64,000 nt of DNA from Solirubrobacterales bacterium (lineage in GTDB: Bacteria > Actinomycetota > Thermoleophilia > Solirubrobacterales > 70-9), in contig JAMLGI010000001.1 of the NCBI GenBank assembly GCA_023958085.1, forward strand, positions 310,001-374,000. The letters run 5' to 3'. The position numbers were made by a program, and so were the translations under genes. Each line of letters opens with the position of its first letter. Position 1 is the first letter of the stretch. The notes below the pieces were generated by a model. That model saw only the letters and a program-made list of their open reading frames with translations. It ran no database searches and was not told the DNA's origin. Below are positions 24,403 to 32,571 of the stretch, piece after piece.

Positions 24403-25959
24403 ATGAGTGAAGTTCGAGAGGTAGATCTGGTCATTACCGGCGGGACGGTTGTCTCCCCGAGCGGCACCCGCAAGATGGGGGTAGCGGTCGACGACGGCAA
24501 GATCGTCGCGGTGACCGAGGACCGGTTCCTGCCGCCGGCGAAGAAGACGGTTGACGCGAACGGACTTCACGTGATTCCGGGCCTGGTCGACACCGAGGCC
24601 CATCCCGGTTGCTACTCGCCGCTGAAGGACGACCTGATGAGTGAATCCCAGGCGGCCGCCGCGGCCGGGGTCACCACCTGGGGAATCCACGCCCCGTCCA
24701 CCCGGATGGGCCACCCCGAGTTCGCCGAGTTCGTACAGAAGGAAGACGTGGTCTCCTTCCATGACTCCTTCCCGTACTTCGAGGAGGCGGTCGAGTCCGA
24801 CTCCGCGATCGATGTCTTCGCCACCTACATGCTGGAAACCGACCAGCAGGCGGCCGAGATCCCCGAGTACGCCAAGGACCACGGCGTCACCTCCTTCAAG
24901 CTTTACCTCCAGGCGATGAGCCCCGAGTCCGAACCCAACTGGCCCGGCCGCCGCGCCGGTCTCGGCGCCGGATTCGACGACGGCGTGATCTGGGTGGCGA
25001 TGGAGAACGTGGCCGCCCTGGGCCGCCCCGGCATCGTCTGCATGCACTGCGAGAACTGGGAGGTCGCCCGGATCTTCGACAAGCGCCTCAAGGATCAGGG
25101 CCGGACCGACTGGGCCACCTGGTCGGACCGCTCGCCCCACTATCTCGAGTCCTCCCACATCCGCTGGTACGGGGACATGGCCGCCCATCTCGGTTGCCCG
25201 ATCTACATCCAGCACTCCACCACCCCGGAGAGCTACAAGGAGATCCTCGAACTGCGCGGTCGCGGGGTCGAGTGTCACGCCCAGACCGGGCCGCACTGGC
25301 TCCACTTCGGCAAGGAGGAGCACAACGCCTGGCGGATCAACGTGCCGCTCCGCTCCCGCCACAACAACCCGAACATCTGGTCGGCGATCCAGGCCGGGAT
25401 CATCAACTCGGTCGGCTCCGATCACGTGGTCGCCTGGGGTGACGCCGGCTACGAAGCCTCCTACAACGAGAACATCTGGGAGCTCAAGACCGGCTTCACC
25501 TCACGGGTCGAGATGCTGCTCCCGGTGCTTCTGAACGGCGTAAACCAAGGCAAGATCAGCCTCGAACGGATGGTCGAGGTGGCCTGCTCCGAACCGGCGA
25601 AGATCTTCGGGGTCTACCCGCAGAAGGGTCTGATCGAGGTCGGCGCCGACGCCGACATCGTTCTGGTCGACCTCGACAAGGAGGTCACCGTCAAGAACGA
25701 AAACGTGCTGACCCGCTCCGGCTGGACCTGCATCATGGATCACACCCTCAAGGGCTGGGCGGTCGGCACCTTCCTCCGCGGCACCCAGGTCGCCCGGTGG
25801 GAAGATGGCGCGCCGAAGCCGGAGTACATCGGCAACTCCGAGGGTCGGTACCTCAGACGGGAGCCGGGTCAGGATCTGCTTCCGGTCGCCGGTGGCAGCG
25901 GTGTCCGGGCCGAGGTTCGCCCGGAAGTGAAGATCGGTCCCAACGACGAGGGTGCCTGA
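24403..25959 (+). CDS. Dihydropyrimidinase/hydantoinase-like amidohydrolase
   Basis: The 518-residue protein has the cyclic-amidohydrolase fold: a beta-sandwich start (VDLVITGGTVVSPSG), then the TIM barrel. Candidate metal ligands are the carboxylated Lys166 in SFKLYLQ, His215 in CMHCENWE, His271 in YIQHSTTPES and Asp340 in NSVGSDH. The usual HxH is DTEAH here, so Glu65 replaces the first His and only His67 remains. Relatives hydrolyse cyclic amides such as dihydropyrimidines, hydantoins and allantoin. The substrate is probably a ring amide but may differ because of the altered metal site. It is the first gene of the cluster, with a strong ribosome-binding site. Confidence 0.85.
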   Translation: MSEVREVDLVITGGTVVSPSGTRKMGVAVDDGKIVAVTEDRFLPPAKKTVDANGLHVIPGLVDTEAHPGCYSPLKDDLMSESQAAAAAGVTTWGIHAPSTRMGHPEFAEFVQKEDVVSFHDSFPYFEEAVESDSAIDVFATYMLETDQQAAEIPEYAKDHGVTSFKLYLQAMSPESEPNWPGRRAGLGAGFDDGVIWVAMENVAALGRPGIVCMHCENWEVARIFDKRLKDQGRTDWATWSDRSPHYLESSHIRWYGDMAAHLGCPIYIQHSTTPESYKEILELRGRGVECHAQTGPHWLHFGKEEHNAWRINVPLRSRHNNPNIWSAIQAGIINSVGSDHVVAWGDAGYEASYNENIWELKTGFTSRVEMLLPVLLNGVNQGKISLERMVEVACSEPAKIFGVYPQKGLIEVGADADIVLVDLDKEVTVKNENVLTRSGWTCIMDHTLKGWAVGTFLRGTQVARWEDGAPKPEYIGNSEGRYLRREPGQDLLPVAGGSGVRAEVRPEVKIGPNDEGA

Positions 25960-25987
25960 GCGGCACCCCGGGAAAGGAGATCCGACC

Positions 25988-26746
25988 ATGGCAAACGTAT
26001 GGGATGACGTCCTCCCCGAGGAGGACCGGCAGGTATTCGAACAGGCCGGCTGGGGCAGGGACGTCGGCTTCGGCGAGAAGCCGGTCCTGCTGGTTGTGGA
26101 CGTGATCTACAACTTCGTCGGCGACAGGCCCGAACCGATCCTCGAGTCGATCAAGAAGTGGCGCTACTCCTGTGGCGAACGGGGCTGGGAGGGCGTCAAA
26201 CACCTCGAACGGCTGATCGCAGTCGCCCGCGAGAAGCAGATCCCGATCGTCTACACCGGCATGGACCGGCGACCCGACGGCTTCGACCAGGGCGCCTGGA
26301 ACTGGAAGAGCCACCGGGCCGGTGACGCCTCCGACATCAAGGGCTCGCTCGGCAACGAGGTGGTCGAGGAAGTCAAGCCGGAGCCACAGGACATCTACTT
26401 CGTCAAGGACAAGCCGAGCGCCTTTCACGGCACCCACCTGCTCGACTACCTGATCTACCTCGGGGCGGACACGGTGATCACCACCGGCACCACCACCTCC
26501 GGCTGCGTCCGGGCGAGCGCGGTCGACGCGACCCAGTACAACTACCGCTCGATTGTGCCCGAGGAGTGCGTCTGGGACCGCTCGATGATCTCCCACAAGG
26601 TCAATCTGCTGGACATCCAGATGAAGTACGGCGACGTGAAGAAGACCGATCAGGTGATCGAGTACTTTCGTTCGCTGCCGGACCGTCCCTGCGGCCCGAA
26701 CACGCCGACCGGCGTGGCCAACACCGACCAGGAGGTGCCCGCATGA
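25988..26746 (+). CDS. Isochorismatase-like cysteine hydrolase (N-carbamoylsarcosine amidase-like)
   Basis: The 252-residue protein has the Asp-Lys-Cys triad of this superfamily: Asp38 in LLVVDVIYNF, Lys140 or Lys142 in YFVKDKPSAF, and Cys173 in TTTSGCVRASAVDA. Relatives include N-carbamoylsarcosine amidohydrolase, nicotinamidase and ureidoacrylate amidase, which hydrolyse C-N bonds of carbamoyl or amide groups. Placed after a hydantoinase-like gene, it could cleave the N-carbamoyl or amide product of ring opening. AAAGGAG lies just upstream of the ATG at 25988. It overlaps the next gene by 4 nt. Confidence 0.85.
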   Translation: MANVWDDVLPEEDRQVFEQAGWGRDVGFGEKPVLLVVDVIYNFVGDRPEPILESIKKWRYSCGERGWEGVKHLERLIAVAREKQIPIVYTGMDRRPDGFDQGAWNWKSHRAGDASDIKGSLGNEVVEEVKPEPQDIYFVKDKPSAFHGTHLLDYLIYLGADTVITTGTTTSGCVRASAVDATQYNYRSIVPEECVWDRSMISHKVNLLDIQMKYGDVKKTDQVIEYFRSLPDRPCGPNTPTGVANTDQEVPA

Positions 26747-27336
26747 GCAGCGATTCCCACGGCGACCAACTCGGCCTCGGGGTCGAGGTCCGCAAGATCG
26801 TCACCCTCGTCGAGGAGGTCCACACCGAGGGGGGACGCTCCGACGGCACCCCGCTGAAGAAGGCGGCGGTGGCGGTGGTCTTCCGGAACCCCTACGCCGG
26901 CGAGCCCTTTACCGAGGATCTCTCGGCCCTGATCGACGCCTCCCCGGCGCTCGGCAGGCTGATCGGCGAACGGGTGAACGAGGCGCTCGACGGCGAAGTC
27001 GAGTCACACGGCAAGGCCGTGGTGGTCGGCACGGACGGAGAACAGGAACACGGTAACGCGGCCAAGACCACCGCTTTCGGCAACCCCTTCCGTGAGGGGT
27101 TCGGCGGCGGCAAGGCCTGGCTCCCCTCGACCACCAAGCGCTGCGCTCCGGGGGCCAGCGTGGACGTTCCGCTCTGCTACAAGGACGAGATCTGGATCCG
27201 CTCCCACTACGACACGATCACGATCCAGGTCGCCGACGCGCCGGCCGCTGACGAGATCATGCTGATCGGGGCGGTTGCCTCCCGCGGTCGCCTCAACGCC
27301 CGGGTCGGCGGCAAGACCAAGGACGAGGTCGCGTAG
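26743..27336 (+). CDS. AA_synth (DUF1185) family protein
   Basis: The 197-residue protein resembles the amino-acid-synthesis family (Pfam AA_synth, PF06684), whose biochemical role is not settled. Typical parts are the start VRKIVTLVEEVHTEGG, AVAVVFRNPYAG, the central HGNAAKTTAFGNPFREGFGGG, and a C-terminal part ending MLIGAVASRGRLNARVGG. The family often neighbours amidohydrolases and amidases, as here. It overlaps the cysteine hydrolase by ATGA, so the two are probably made in fixed ratio. A role in substrate handling or a subsidiary hydrolytic step is inference. Confidence 0.72.
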   Translation: MSSDSHGDQLGLGVEVRKIVTLVEEVHTEGGRSDGTPLKKAAVAVVFRNPYAGEPFTEDLSALIDASPALGRLIGERVNEALDGEVESHGKAVVVGTDGEQEHGNAAKTTAFGNPFREGFGGGKAWLPSTTKRCAPGASVDVPLCYKDEIWIRSHYDTITIQVADAPAADEIMLIGAVASRGRLNARVGGKTKDEVA

Positions 27337-27364
27337 GGCCGATGCCGGGGCGGGAGGACAGACA

Positions 27365-28516
27365 GTGAGTTCCACACTCGAGGTCCGCAACCTCGGTGGC
27401 ATGGTCACCGGTCGGCTGGACGACCCGGTGGCCACCCCCGAGGTGATCCGGGTGGAGGACGGCCTGATCACCTCCTTCGAGCCCGGACCGGAACCGGACC
27501 GGGTCCTGGATGCTCACGGGGCGGTCGCAGCCCCGGGCCTGATCGACTCCCACGCGCACGTCGTCTTCGGCGACTGGACCCCTCGCCAGAGCGCCCTCGG
27601 CTGGATCGAGTCCTCACTCCACGGCGGGGTGACGATGATGATGTCCGCCTCCGAGGTCCACCTTCCCGGTCGCCCTCACGACCGGGAAGGTGTGAAGTCC
27701 CTGGCGATCGCCGCCCAGCGGGCATTCGCCGACTACCGGCCCGGCGGGGTCAAGGTGCTGGCCGGCTCGGTGATCATGGAGCCGTCCCTCACCCCGGAGG
27801 ACTTCGTCGAGCTCAGGGAGAAGGGCGTCTCCCTGGCCAAAGTGGGGTTCGGCGACTTTTCGCCCCAGGCCGATGCCGCCCCGCTGGTCCGGGCCGCCCA
27901 GGAAAACGGTTTCGTGGTGATGAATCACACCGGCGGGGCCTCGATCCCCGACTCCTCTCCGGTCACGATCGAGGACGTGCTCGCGCTCGGCTGCGACATC
28001 ATCGGCCACGCCAACGGCGGCACAACCGCCCTGCCGGATGCCGATCTGCCTCGCCTGTTCGATGCTCCCGGTGCGATTCAGCTGGTCCAGGCGGGTAACC
28101 TGAGATCCTCGATCGCGATCATGGATCACGCCTACGATCTCGACTCGCTCGACCGGATCGTGCTTGCCACCGATACCCCCACCGGCACCGGAGTCATGCC
28201 CCTCGGGATGATCAAGACGGTCTGCGAAATCTCCTCGCTCTGCGGACTCGCCGCGCCCAAGGCGCTGGCCCTGGCCACCGGTAACAACGCCGCGGTGTTG
28301 GGTCGGCCGGAGGGCATTCTGGAGCCCGGCCATCCGGCCGACCTCTTTCTGATGTTCCGTCCGCTCGGCTCGTCCTGCGACGGCCCGCTCGAATCGATCG
28401 AGAACGGAGACATCCCCGGGATCGCGGCGGTCATCGCCGACGGCGAGCTCCGGGCGCTGCGCTCAAGAAATACACCTGCCCCCGACGGGGCCTGCGAACT
28501 CAAAGGAGAGGCATGA
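27365..28516 (+). CDS. Amidohydrolase, enamidase-like
   Basis: The 383-residue amidohydrolase-superfamily enzyme starts with a short beta-sandwich and the full metal block GLIDSHAHVVFGD. Later metal-site candidates are a Lys in LAKVGFGDF, His in MNHTGG, His in IIGHANGG and Asp in LATDTPTG. The layout is closest to the enamidase/imidazolonepropionase-like group; enamidase of nicotinate-fermenting Eubacterium hydrolyses a cyclic enamide and releases ammonia. The GTG at 27365 follows a GGGAGGA ribosome-binding site. It is the second of three amidohydrolases in the cluster and overlaps DUF1989 by 4 nt. Confidence 0.8.
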   Translation: MSSTLEVRNLGGMVTGRLDDPVATPEVIRVEDGLITSFEPGPEPDRVLDAHGAVAAPGLIDSHAHVVFGDWTPRQSALGWIESSLHGGVTMMMSASEVHLPGRPHDREGVKSLAIAAQRAFADYRPGGVKVLAGSVIMEPSLTPEDFVELREKGVSLAKVGFGDFSPQADAAPLVRAAQENGFVVMNHTGGASIPDSSPVTIEDVLALGCDIIGHANGGTTALPDADLPRLFDAPGAIQLVQAGNLRSSIAIMDHAYDLDSLDRIVLATDTPTGTGVMPLGMIKTVCEISSLCGLAAPKALALATGNNAAVLGRPEGILEPGHPADLFLMFRPLGSSCDGPLESIENGDIPGIAAVIADGELRALRSRNTPAPDGACELKGEA

Positions 28517-29112
28517 CCGAGCTGATCGAAGAGGTGATCGTTCCCGCCAGCGAGGCGCGGACGATCGAGGTGAAGAAGGGTCAGACCCTCGAGATGGTCG
28601 ACCTGGAGGGCCAGCAGGTGGGCGACGTCGCGATCTGGATGGCCGCCGACCCGACCGAGTACTTCTCGCCCAGCCACACCGTCTCGACCCTGTCAAAGCT
28701 GGTTCCGGAGGTGGGCGACTCGATCCTCTCCAATCACCGCACCCCGATGATGAAGATCACCCGGGACGACGTCGGCCGTCACGACCTGATCGTCCCCTGC
28801 TGCGATCCCGAGCGCTACTCGATCGACTACGACACCCCGGGCCACCGCTCCTGCCTGGGCTCGCTCGAGGAAGCGATCGAGGGCCGGGACCTTCCCCTCC
28901 GGGGCGAGATGTGCTGGAACGTGTTCATGAACAACCAGCTTGAGGACGGCAGGATCGTCACCTACGAACCGCCGCATCCGGCCGGATCGACGATCGCCCT
29001 GGAGGCCCTGGAGGACGTGACCGTGGCCCTCTCCGCCTGTCCCCAGGACATCTCGGCAGTGAATGCCTACAACCCGACCCCGATGGCACTTCGGGTCAGG
29101 AGCGGCGACTGA
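28513..29112 (+). CDS. DUF1989 (urea carboxylase-associated / carboxyguanidine deiminase-like) protein
   Basis: The 199-residue protein fits the DUF1989 family. The N-terminal barrel includes VKKGQTLEMVDLEGQQVGD; SPSHT and CCDPERY blocks follow, with MCWNVFMNNQLEDGR and HPAGSTIALEALEDVTVALSACPQD at the C-terminal end. Characterised members (CgdAB) deiminate carboxyguanidine; others are only known as urea-carboxylase neighbours. No urea or guanidine carboxylase gene is present here, so a deiminase role on another amidine or amide intermediate is possible but unproven. It overlaps its neighbours at both ends. Confidence 0.78.
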   Translation: MTELIEEVIVPASEARTIEVKKGQTLEMVDLEGQQVGDVAIWMAADPTEYFSPSHTVSTLSKLVPEVGDSILSNHRTPMMKITRDDVGRHDLIVPCCDPERYSIDYDTPGHRSCLGSLEEAIEGRDLPLRGEMCWNVFMNNQLEDGRIVTYEPPHPAGSTIALEALEDVTVALSACPQDISAVNAYNPTPMALRVRSGD

Positions 29113-29771
29113 CTGGATACGCGACAGACGAGCTGGCGGTCGCCGAGGCCGCACGGATCATCGCCGGGGCCGGTCTGGTCGAGGCCTTCGGGCACGTCTC
29201 GGCGCGCTCCGGGGACGGCTTCCTGATCACCGCGACCCGGCCGCTCGGCAGCGCCACCGCCGCCGACATCCAGCGGGTGGACAGCGAGGGAATCCCGGCT
29301 GAGGACGCGGTCGACCTGCCACTCGAGGCGCCGCTGCACGCCGCCGTCTACGCGGCCCGTCCCGACATCGGGGCGATCTGCCGCACCCACTCCCCGGCGG
29401 CGGTGCGGGCCGGGGCGCGGGCCGAAGTGCCACCGCTCACCCACGGTCTCGGCGGGCTTTCCGGCGAGATCCGGCTCTGCGAACGGATCGATCTGGTTAC
29501 CGATGCCGGGGCAGGCAGGGAGATCGCGGTCGCACTCGGCGGCGCTGACTGTCTGCTGATCCGGGCCAACGGTGCGATCGCCACCGGGGCCGACCTCGCC
29601 GGAGCGGTGGTCCGGGCCCGCTACCTCGAGGAACGATGCGAGCTCTCGGCCGACGCGCCGGACGGGGCCGCTATCGGAACCCGTGAACTTGAATCCCGCT
29701 CCGTCTGGTTTGACCAGGAAAGAGCCCGTGCCTGGGCCTGGATGAGGTGGAGGTACGGGAAGGCGTCCTGA
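29109..29771 (+). CDS. Class II aldolase/adducin-like protein, degenerate metal site, apparent CTG start
   Basis: The frame encodes an aldolase II domain beginning DELAVAEAARIIAGAG and GHVSAR. No ATG, GTG or TTG precedes these blocks in frame; the first is a GTG at 29277, deep inside the domain. CTG at 29109 overlaps the DUF1989 stop as CTGA, mirroring the ATGA couplings elsewhere in the operon, and gives 220 residues. Compared with fuculose-phosphate aldolase, Glu73 and His94 are kept, but His92 is Arg (ICRTHS) and the third ligand His is Asn154 (RANG). Zinc binding is therefore doubtful; a non-aldolase, regulatory or altered catalytic role is likely. Confidence 0.7.
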   Translation: MTGYATDELAVAEAARIIAGAGLVEAFGHVSARSGDGFLITATRPLGSATAADIQRVDSEGIPAEDAVDLPLEAPLHAAVYAARPDIGAICRTHSPAAVRAGARAEVPPLTHGLGGLSGEIRLCERIDLVTDAGAGREIAVALGGADCLLIRANGAIATGADLAGAVVRARYLEERCELSADAPDGAAIGTRELESRSVWFDQERARAWAWMRWRYGKAS

Positions 29772-29826
29772 TCTAACGAGTCAACTCAAGGCAGTATCGG
29801 TTCAATTAATGAGGAGAGAGGTACAA

Positions 29827-30864
29827 ATGAGTTTCACGCAACACCGCAAGCGTTTTCTGGCAGCACTGCTGGCTTCCATGGTCTTGGTGGCCGGTCTGGC
29901 CGCATGTGGCGGCAGCAGCGACGATTCCGGCTCCGGTGATACCGGATCCACCCAGGACGCGACTCTGGTTCTGGACTTCATCCCGGGTGCCGTCCACGCC
30001 GGGATCTACGAAGCCCAGAAGGCCGGTTACTACAAGGACAACGGAATCAACCTGAAGATCATCGAGCCGACCTCGACCGCCGACACGCTCAAGCTGATCG
30101 ACGCCGGCAAGGCCGACTTCGGTCTGGCCGACGGCATCGATCTCGCCTCGCAGATCGAGCAGGGCCGTGAGGCAAAGGGGATCATGGCGATGCTTCAGCG
30201 TCCCCCCGGTGGTCTGATCACCCTGAAGAAGGACAACATCGCAACCCCGGCCGATCTGGCGGGCAAAACGGTTGGCGTTACCGGCGTTCCGTCGGACAAC
30301 GCGATCCTGGACACGATCATGGCTGACGCGGGCGCCAGTTCCGACGACGCCAAGGTCGTGACCATCGGGTTCAACGGCGTGCAGGCGCTTGAGTCCGGCA
30401 AGGTCCAGGCGTTCACCGGTTTCATTCCGGCAGACGCGGTCCAGGTCGAGGCCGACGGCCAGCCGACCAAGTCGTTCAGCCTGGACGAGAACGGGGGCCC
30501 CTCCTACCCGGGTCTCGTCGCCTTCTCGACCGAGTCCCGGATCAAGGACAAGCCGGACCTGATGAAGGGCTTCGTCGAAGCCACGATCAAGGGTTACCAG
30601 GATGCGCTGGAAGATCCGGCCAAGGCGATCGACGACCTGATCTCGCAGACCCAGGGGATCGACAAGGAACTGGCGACCAAGTCGTTCGAGCAGTGGGTGC
30701 CGCTGATGGGCCCGGCTGATACCTACGGCCAGTTCGACCAGAAGAACCTCGAGTCGCTGTCGTCCTTCCTCGTGGAGAACGAACTCGCCAAGGAGCCGAT
30801 CGCTCCGGATCGTTACGCGACCAACGAGTTCACCGGTGGCGCCGAGCTGACCGCCGGCAAGTAG
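29827..30864 (+). CDS. ABC transporter substrate-binding lipoprotein (NMT1/SsuA type)
   Basis: The 345-residue precursor has a basic N-terminus, a hydrophobic signal and lipobox VLVAGLAACGG, so it is a lipid-anchored binding protein. The mature part starts with an acidic Ser/Gly linker, then LVLDFIPGAVHAGIYEAQKAGYYKDNGINLKI, the pattern of NMT1/THI5-like proteins that bind pyrimidine precursors, riboflavin, sulfonates or other small ligands. GKADFGLADGIDLA and LAGKTVGVTG are further family blocks. It begins the importer section of the cluster. The ATG at 29827 follows GAGGAGAGAGG. The likely ligand is the substrate of the cluster's hydrolases. Confidence 0.88.
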   Translation: MSFTQHRKRFLAALLASMVLVAGLAACGGSSDDSGSGDTGSTQDATLVLDFIPGAVHAGIYEAQKAGYYKDNGINLKIIEPTSTADTLKLIDAGKADFGLADGIDLASQIEQGREAKGIMAMLQRPPGGLITLKKDNIATPADLAGKTVGVTGVPSDNAILDTIMADAGASSDDAKVVTIGFNGVQALESGKVQAFTGFIPADAVQVEADGQPTKSFSLDENGGPSYPGLVAFSTESRIKDKPDLMKGFVEATIKGYQDALEDPAKAIDDLISQTQGIDKELATKSFEQWVPLMGPADTYGQFDQKNLESLSSFLVENELAKEPIAPDRYATNEFTGGAELTAGK

Positions 30865-30900
30865 GCGAAGCGGGACGCAGAAGAAAGGATCGGCATACAG

Positions 30901-31719
30901 GTGGCTTCGAAGCTCACAATCGAGGGTCTCTCCAAGATCTATCGCGGCACCGGCGGCGCCGAGAACGTGACCGCCCTGAAGGACGTCGCAATCGAGATCG
31001 GGGACGGGGAGTTCGTTTCGATCGTCGGGCCTTCGGGCTGCGGCAAGTCGACCCTGTTCAACATCATCGCCGGGCTGATCCGGCCGTCGAGCGGCACCGT
31101 GCTGCTCGACGGTCGGCAGCGCGACGACCTGCTCGGCTCGGTCGGCTACATGCCGCAACGGGACTGCCTGATGCCCTGGCGGTCGGTCCTCGAGAACACC
31201 ACGCTCGGGCTTGAACTGACCGGCGTGAAACGGAAGGAAGCCAGGCAGCAGGCTCTGGCCGAGTTCGCCCGGTTCGGGCTGGCCGGCTTCGAGGATCAGT
31301 GGCCGGCCAAGCTTTCGGGCGGGATGAAGCAGCGTGCGGCGCTGCTTCGCACCTTCCTGGCCGGCCGGGATCTGATGCTTCTGGACGAACCGTTCGGAGC
31401 GCTGGACGCCCTGACCCGCGCCAACATGCAGCAGTGGCTCCTGGATGTCTGGAGCCAGAACCGCAAGACCATCCTCTTCGTCACCCATGACGTCGAGGAG
31501 GCAATCTTTCTCTCCGACCGGGTGTATGTGATGTCCGGCCGGCCCGGCCGGGTCTCGCTCTGCGTGGACGTGAAGATCGAGCGTCCGCGCCGACCCGAGA
31601 TCTCGATGTCCCCCGAGTTCCTGCTGCTCAAGCAGAAGCTGCTCAGGCCGCTCGAGATGGCGGCAGCACCCGATGGCAGTTTCCCGGTCGACCGTCCCAC
31701 CGTGGAGGAGAACCTCTGA
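30901..31719 (+). CDS. ABC transporter ATP-binding protein (nitrate/sulfonate/pyrimidine type)
   Basis: The 272-residue ATPase has Walker A GPSGCGKST, Q-loop YMPQRDCLMPW, signature LSGGMKQRAALLR, Walker B LMLLDEPFGALD and switch His in FVTHDVEEA. The C-terminal ~60 residues follow the SsuB/TauB pattern. It energises import with the binding protein upstream and the permease downstream. It starts with GTG 36 nt after the binding protein and shares one nucleotide with the permease start (TGATG). Confidence 0.93.
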   Translation: MASKLTIEGLSKIYRGTGGAENVTALKDVAIEIGDGEFVSIVGPSGCGKSTLFNIIAGLIRPSSGTVLLDGRQRDDLLGSVGYMPQRDCLMPWRSVLENTTLGLELTGVKRKEARQQALAEFARFGLAGFEDQWPAKLSGGMKQRAALLRTFLAGRDLMLLDEPFGALDALTRANMQQWLLDVWSQNRKTILFVTHDVEEAIFLSDRVYVMSGRPGRVSLCVDVKIERPRRPEISMSPEFLLLKQKLLRPLEMAAAPDGSFPVDRPTVEENL

Positions 31720-32543
31720 TGTTTGCCCGTGGTACCCGCAGCCGGCGGCTCGCCGGCGCCATCCTCCCACCCCTCCTGTTCGCGATCGCCGTGCTGGTCG
31801 TCTGGCAGCTCTACGTGGTGATCGGTGGGGTCAAGGAATCGACCCTGCCCAAGCCGACCGACATCATCGACTCGATGTGGCAGAACCGCACGATGCTGAT
31901 CGAGAACGCCTGGGTCACGATCAAGGAGATCATCCTCGGCTTCATCGCCGCGATCATCCTCGGGGTCGGCCTGGCGGTCCTGATCCGCAGTTCACGCAAG
32001 GTGGAACGGGCGATCTACCCCTGGCTGGTGGTGTCCCAGATGGTGCCGATCCCGGCGATCGCTCCGCTGCTGGTGATCTGGACCGGCTTCGACATGAGGC
32101 CGAAGGTGCTGGTGATCATGCTGGTCAGCTTCTTCCCGATCGCGGTCAACACGATCGACGGGCTGAGAGCGGTCGAGCCGGAACTGATGAACCTGCTGAA
32201 GACGCTCCGGGCGAACGCCTGGCAGCGCTTCCGCAAGGCCCAGCTTCCGGCAGCTCTGCCCTTCATGTTCTCCGGCCTCAAGGTGGCGGCCGCCCTTTCA
32301 GTGATCGGAGCGGTCTTCGCCGAATGGGTCGGGGCTTCCGACGGTCTCGGATACCTGGTGCTCGTTCTCAACAACCAGACCGCGACCACCGACATGTTTG
32401 CGGTGATCGTCACCCTGGCCCTGATCGGGATCAGCCTCTTCCTCCTGGTGACCCTGCTTGAGCGCCTGCTCCTGCCCTGGTACTACGAGTCCCGGGAGTC
32501 GGAAGGCGAGGGGCTTCACATCGATCCGGACGACCCGAGCTGA
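31719..32543 (+). CDS. ABC transporter permease
   Basis: The 274-residue membrane protein has about six hydrophobic segments. The cytoplasmic coupling block is LKTLRANAWQRFRKAQLPAALPFMFSGL, the EAA-like motif of SsuC/TauC-type permeases. It ends in an acidic soluble tail. With the binding protein and the ATPase it makes a complete high-affinity importer inside the catabolic cluster; only one permease gene is present, so it should act as a homodimer. Confidence 0.92.
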   Translation: MFARGTRSRRLAGAILPPLLFAIAVLVVWQLYVVIGGVKESTLPKPTDIIDSMWQNRTMLIENAWVTIKEIILGFIAAIILGVGLAVLIRSSRKVERAIYPWLVVSQMVPIPAIAPLLVIWTGFDMRPKVLVIMLVSFFPIAVNTIDGLRAVEPELMNLLKTLRANAWQRFRKAQLPAALPFMFSGLKVAAALSVIGAVFAEWVGASDGLGYLVLVLNNQTATTDMFAVIVTLALIGISLFLLVTLLERLLLPWYYESRESEGEGLHIDPDDPS

Positions 32544-32571
32544 GCGCCCGGACAGCCGGCGGAAAGCTGAA

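Noticed and set aside
29806-31770. Minus-strand open frame of 654 codons opposite the binding protein and ATPase genes
   Set aside because: It mirrors two clearly functional ABC genes and shows no domain of its own.
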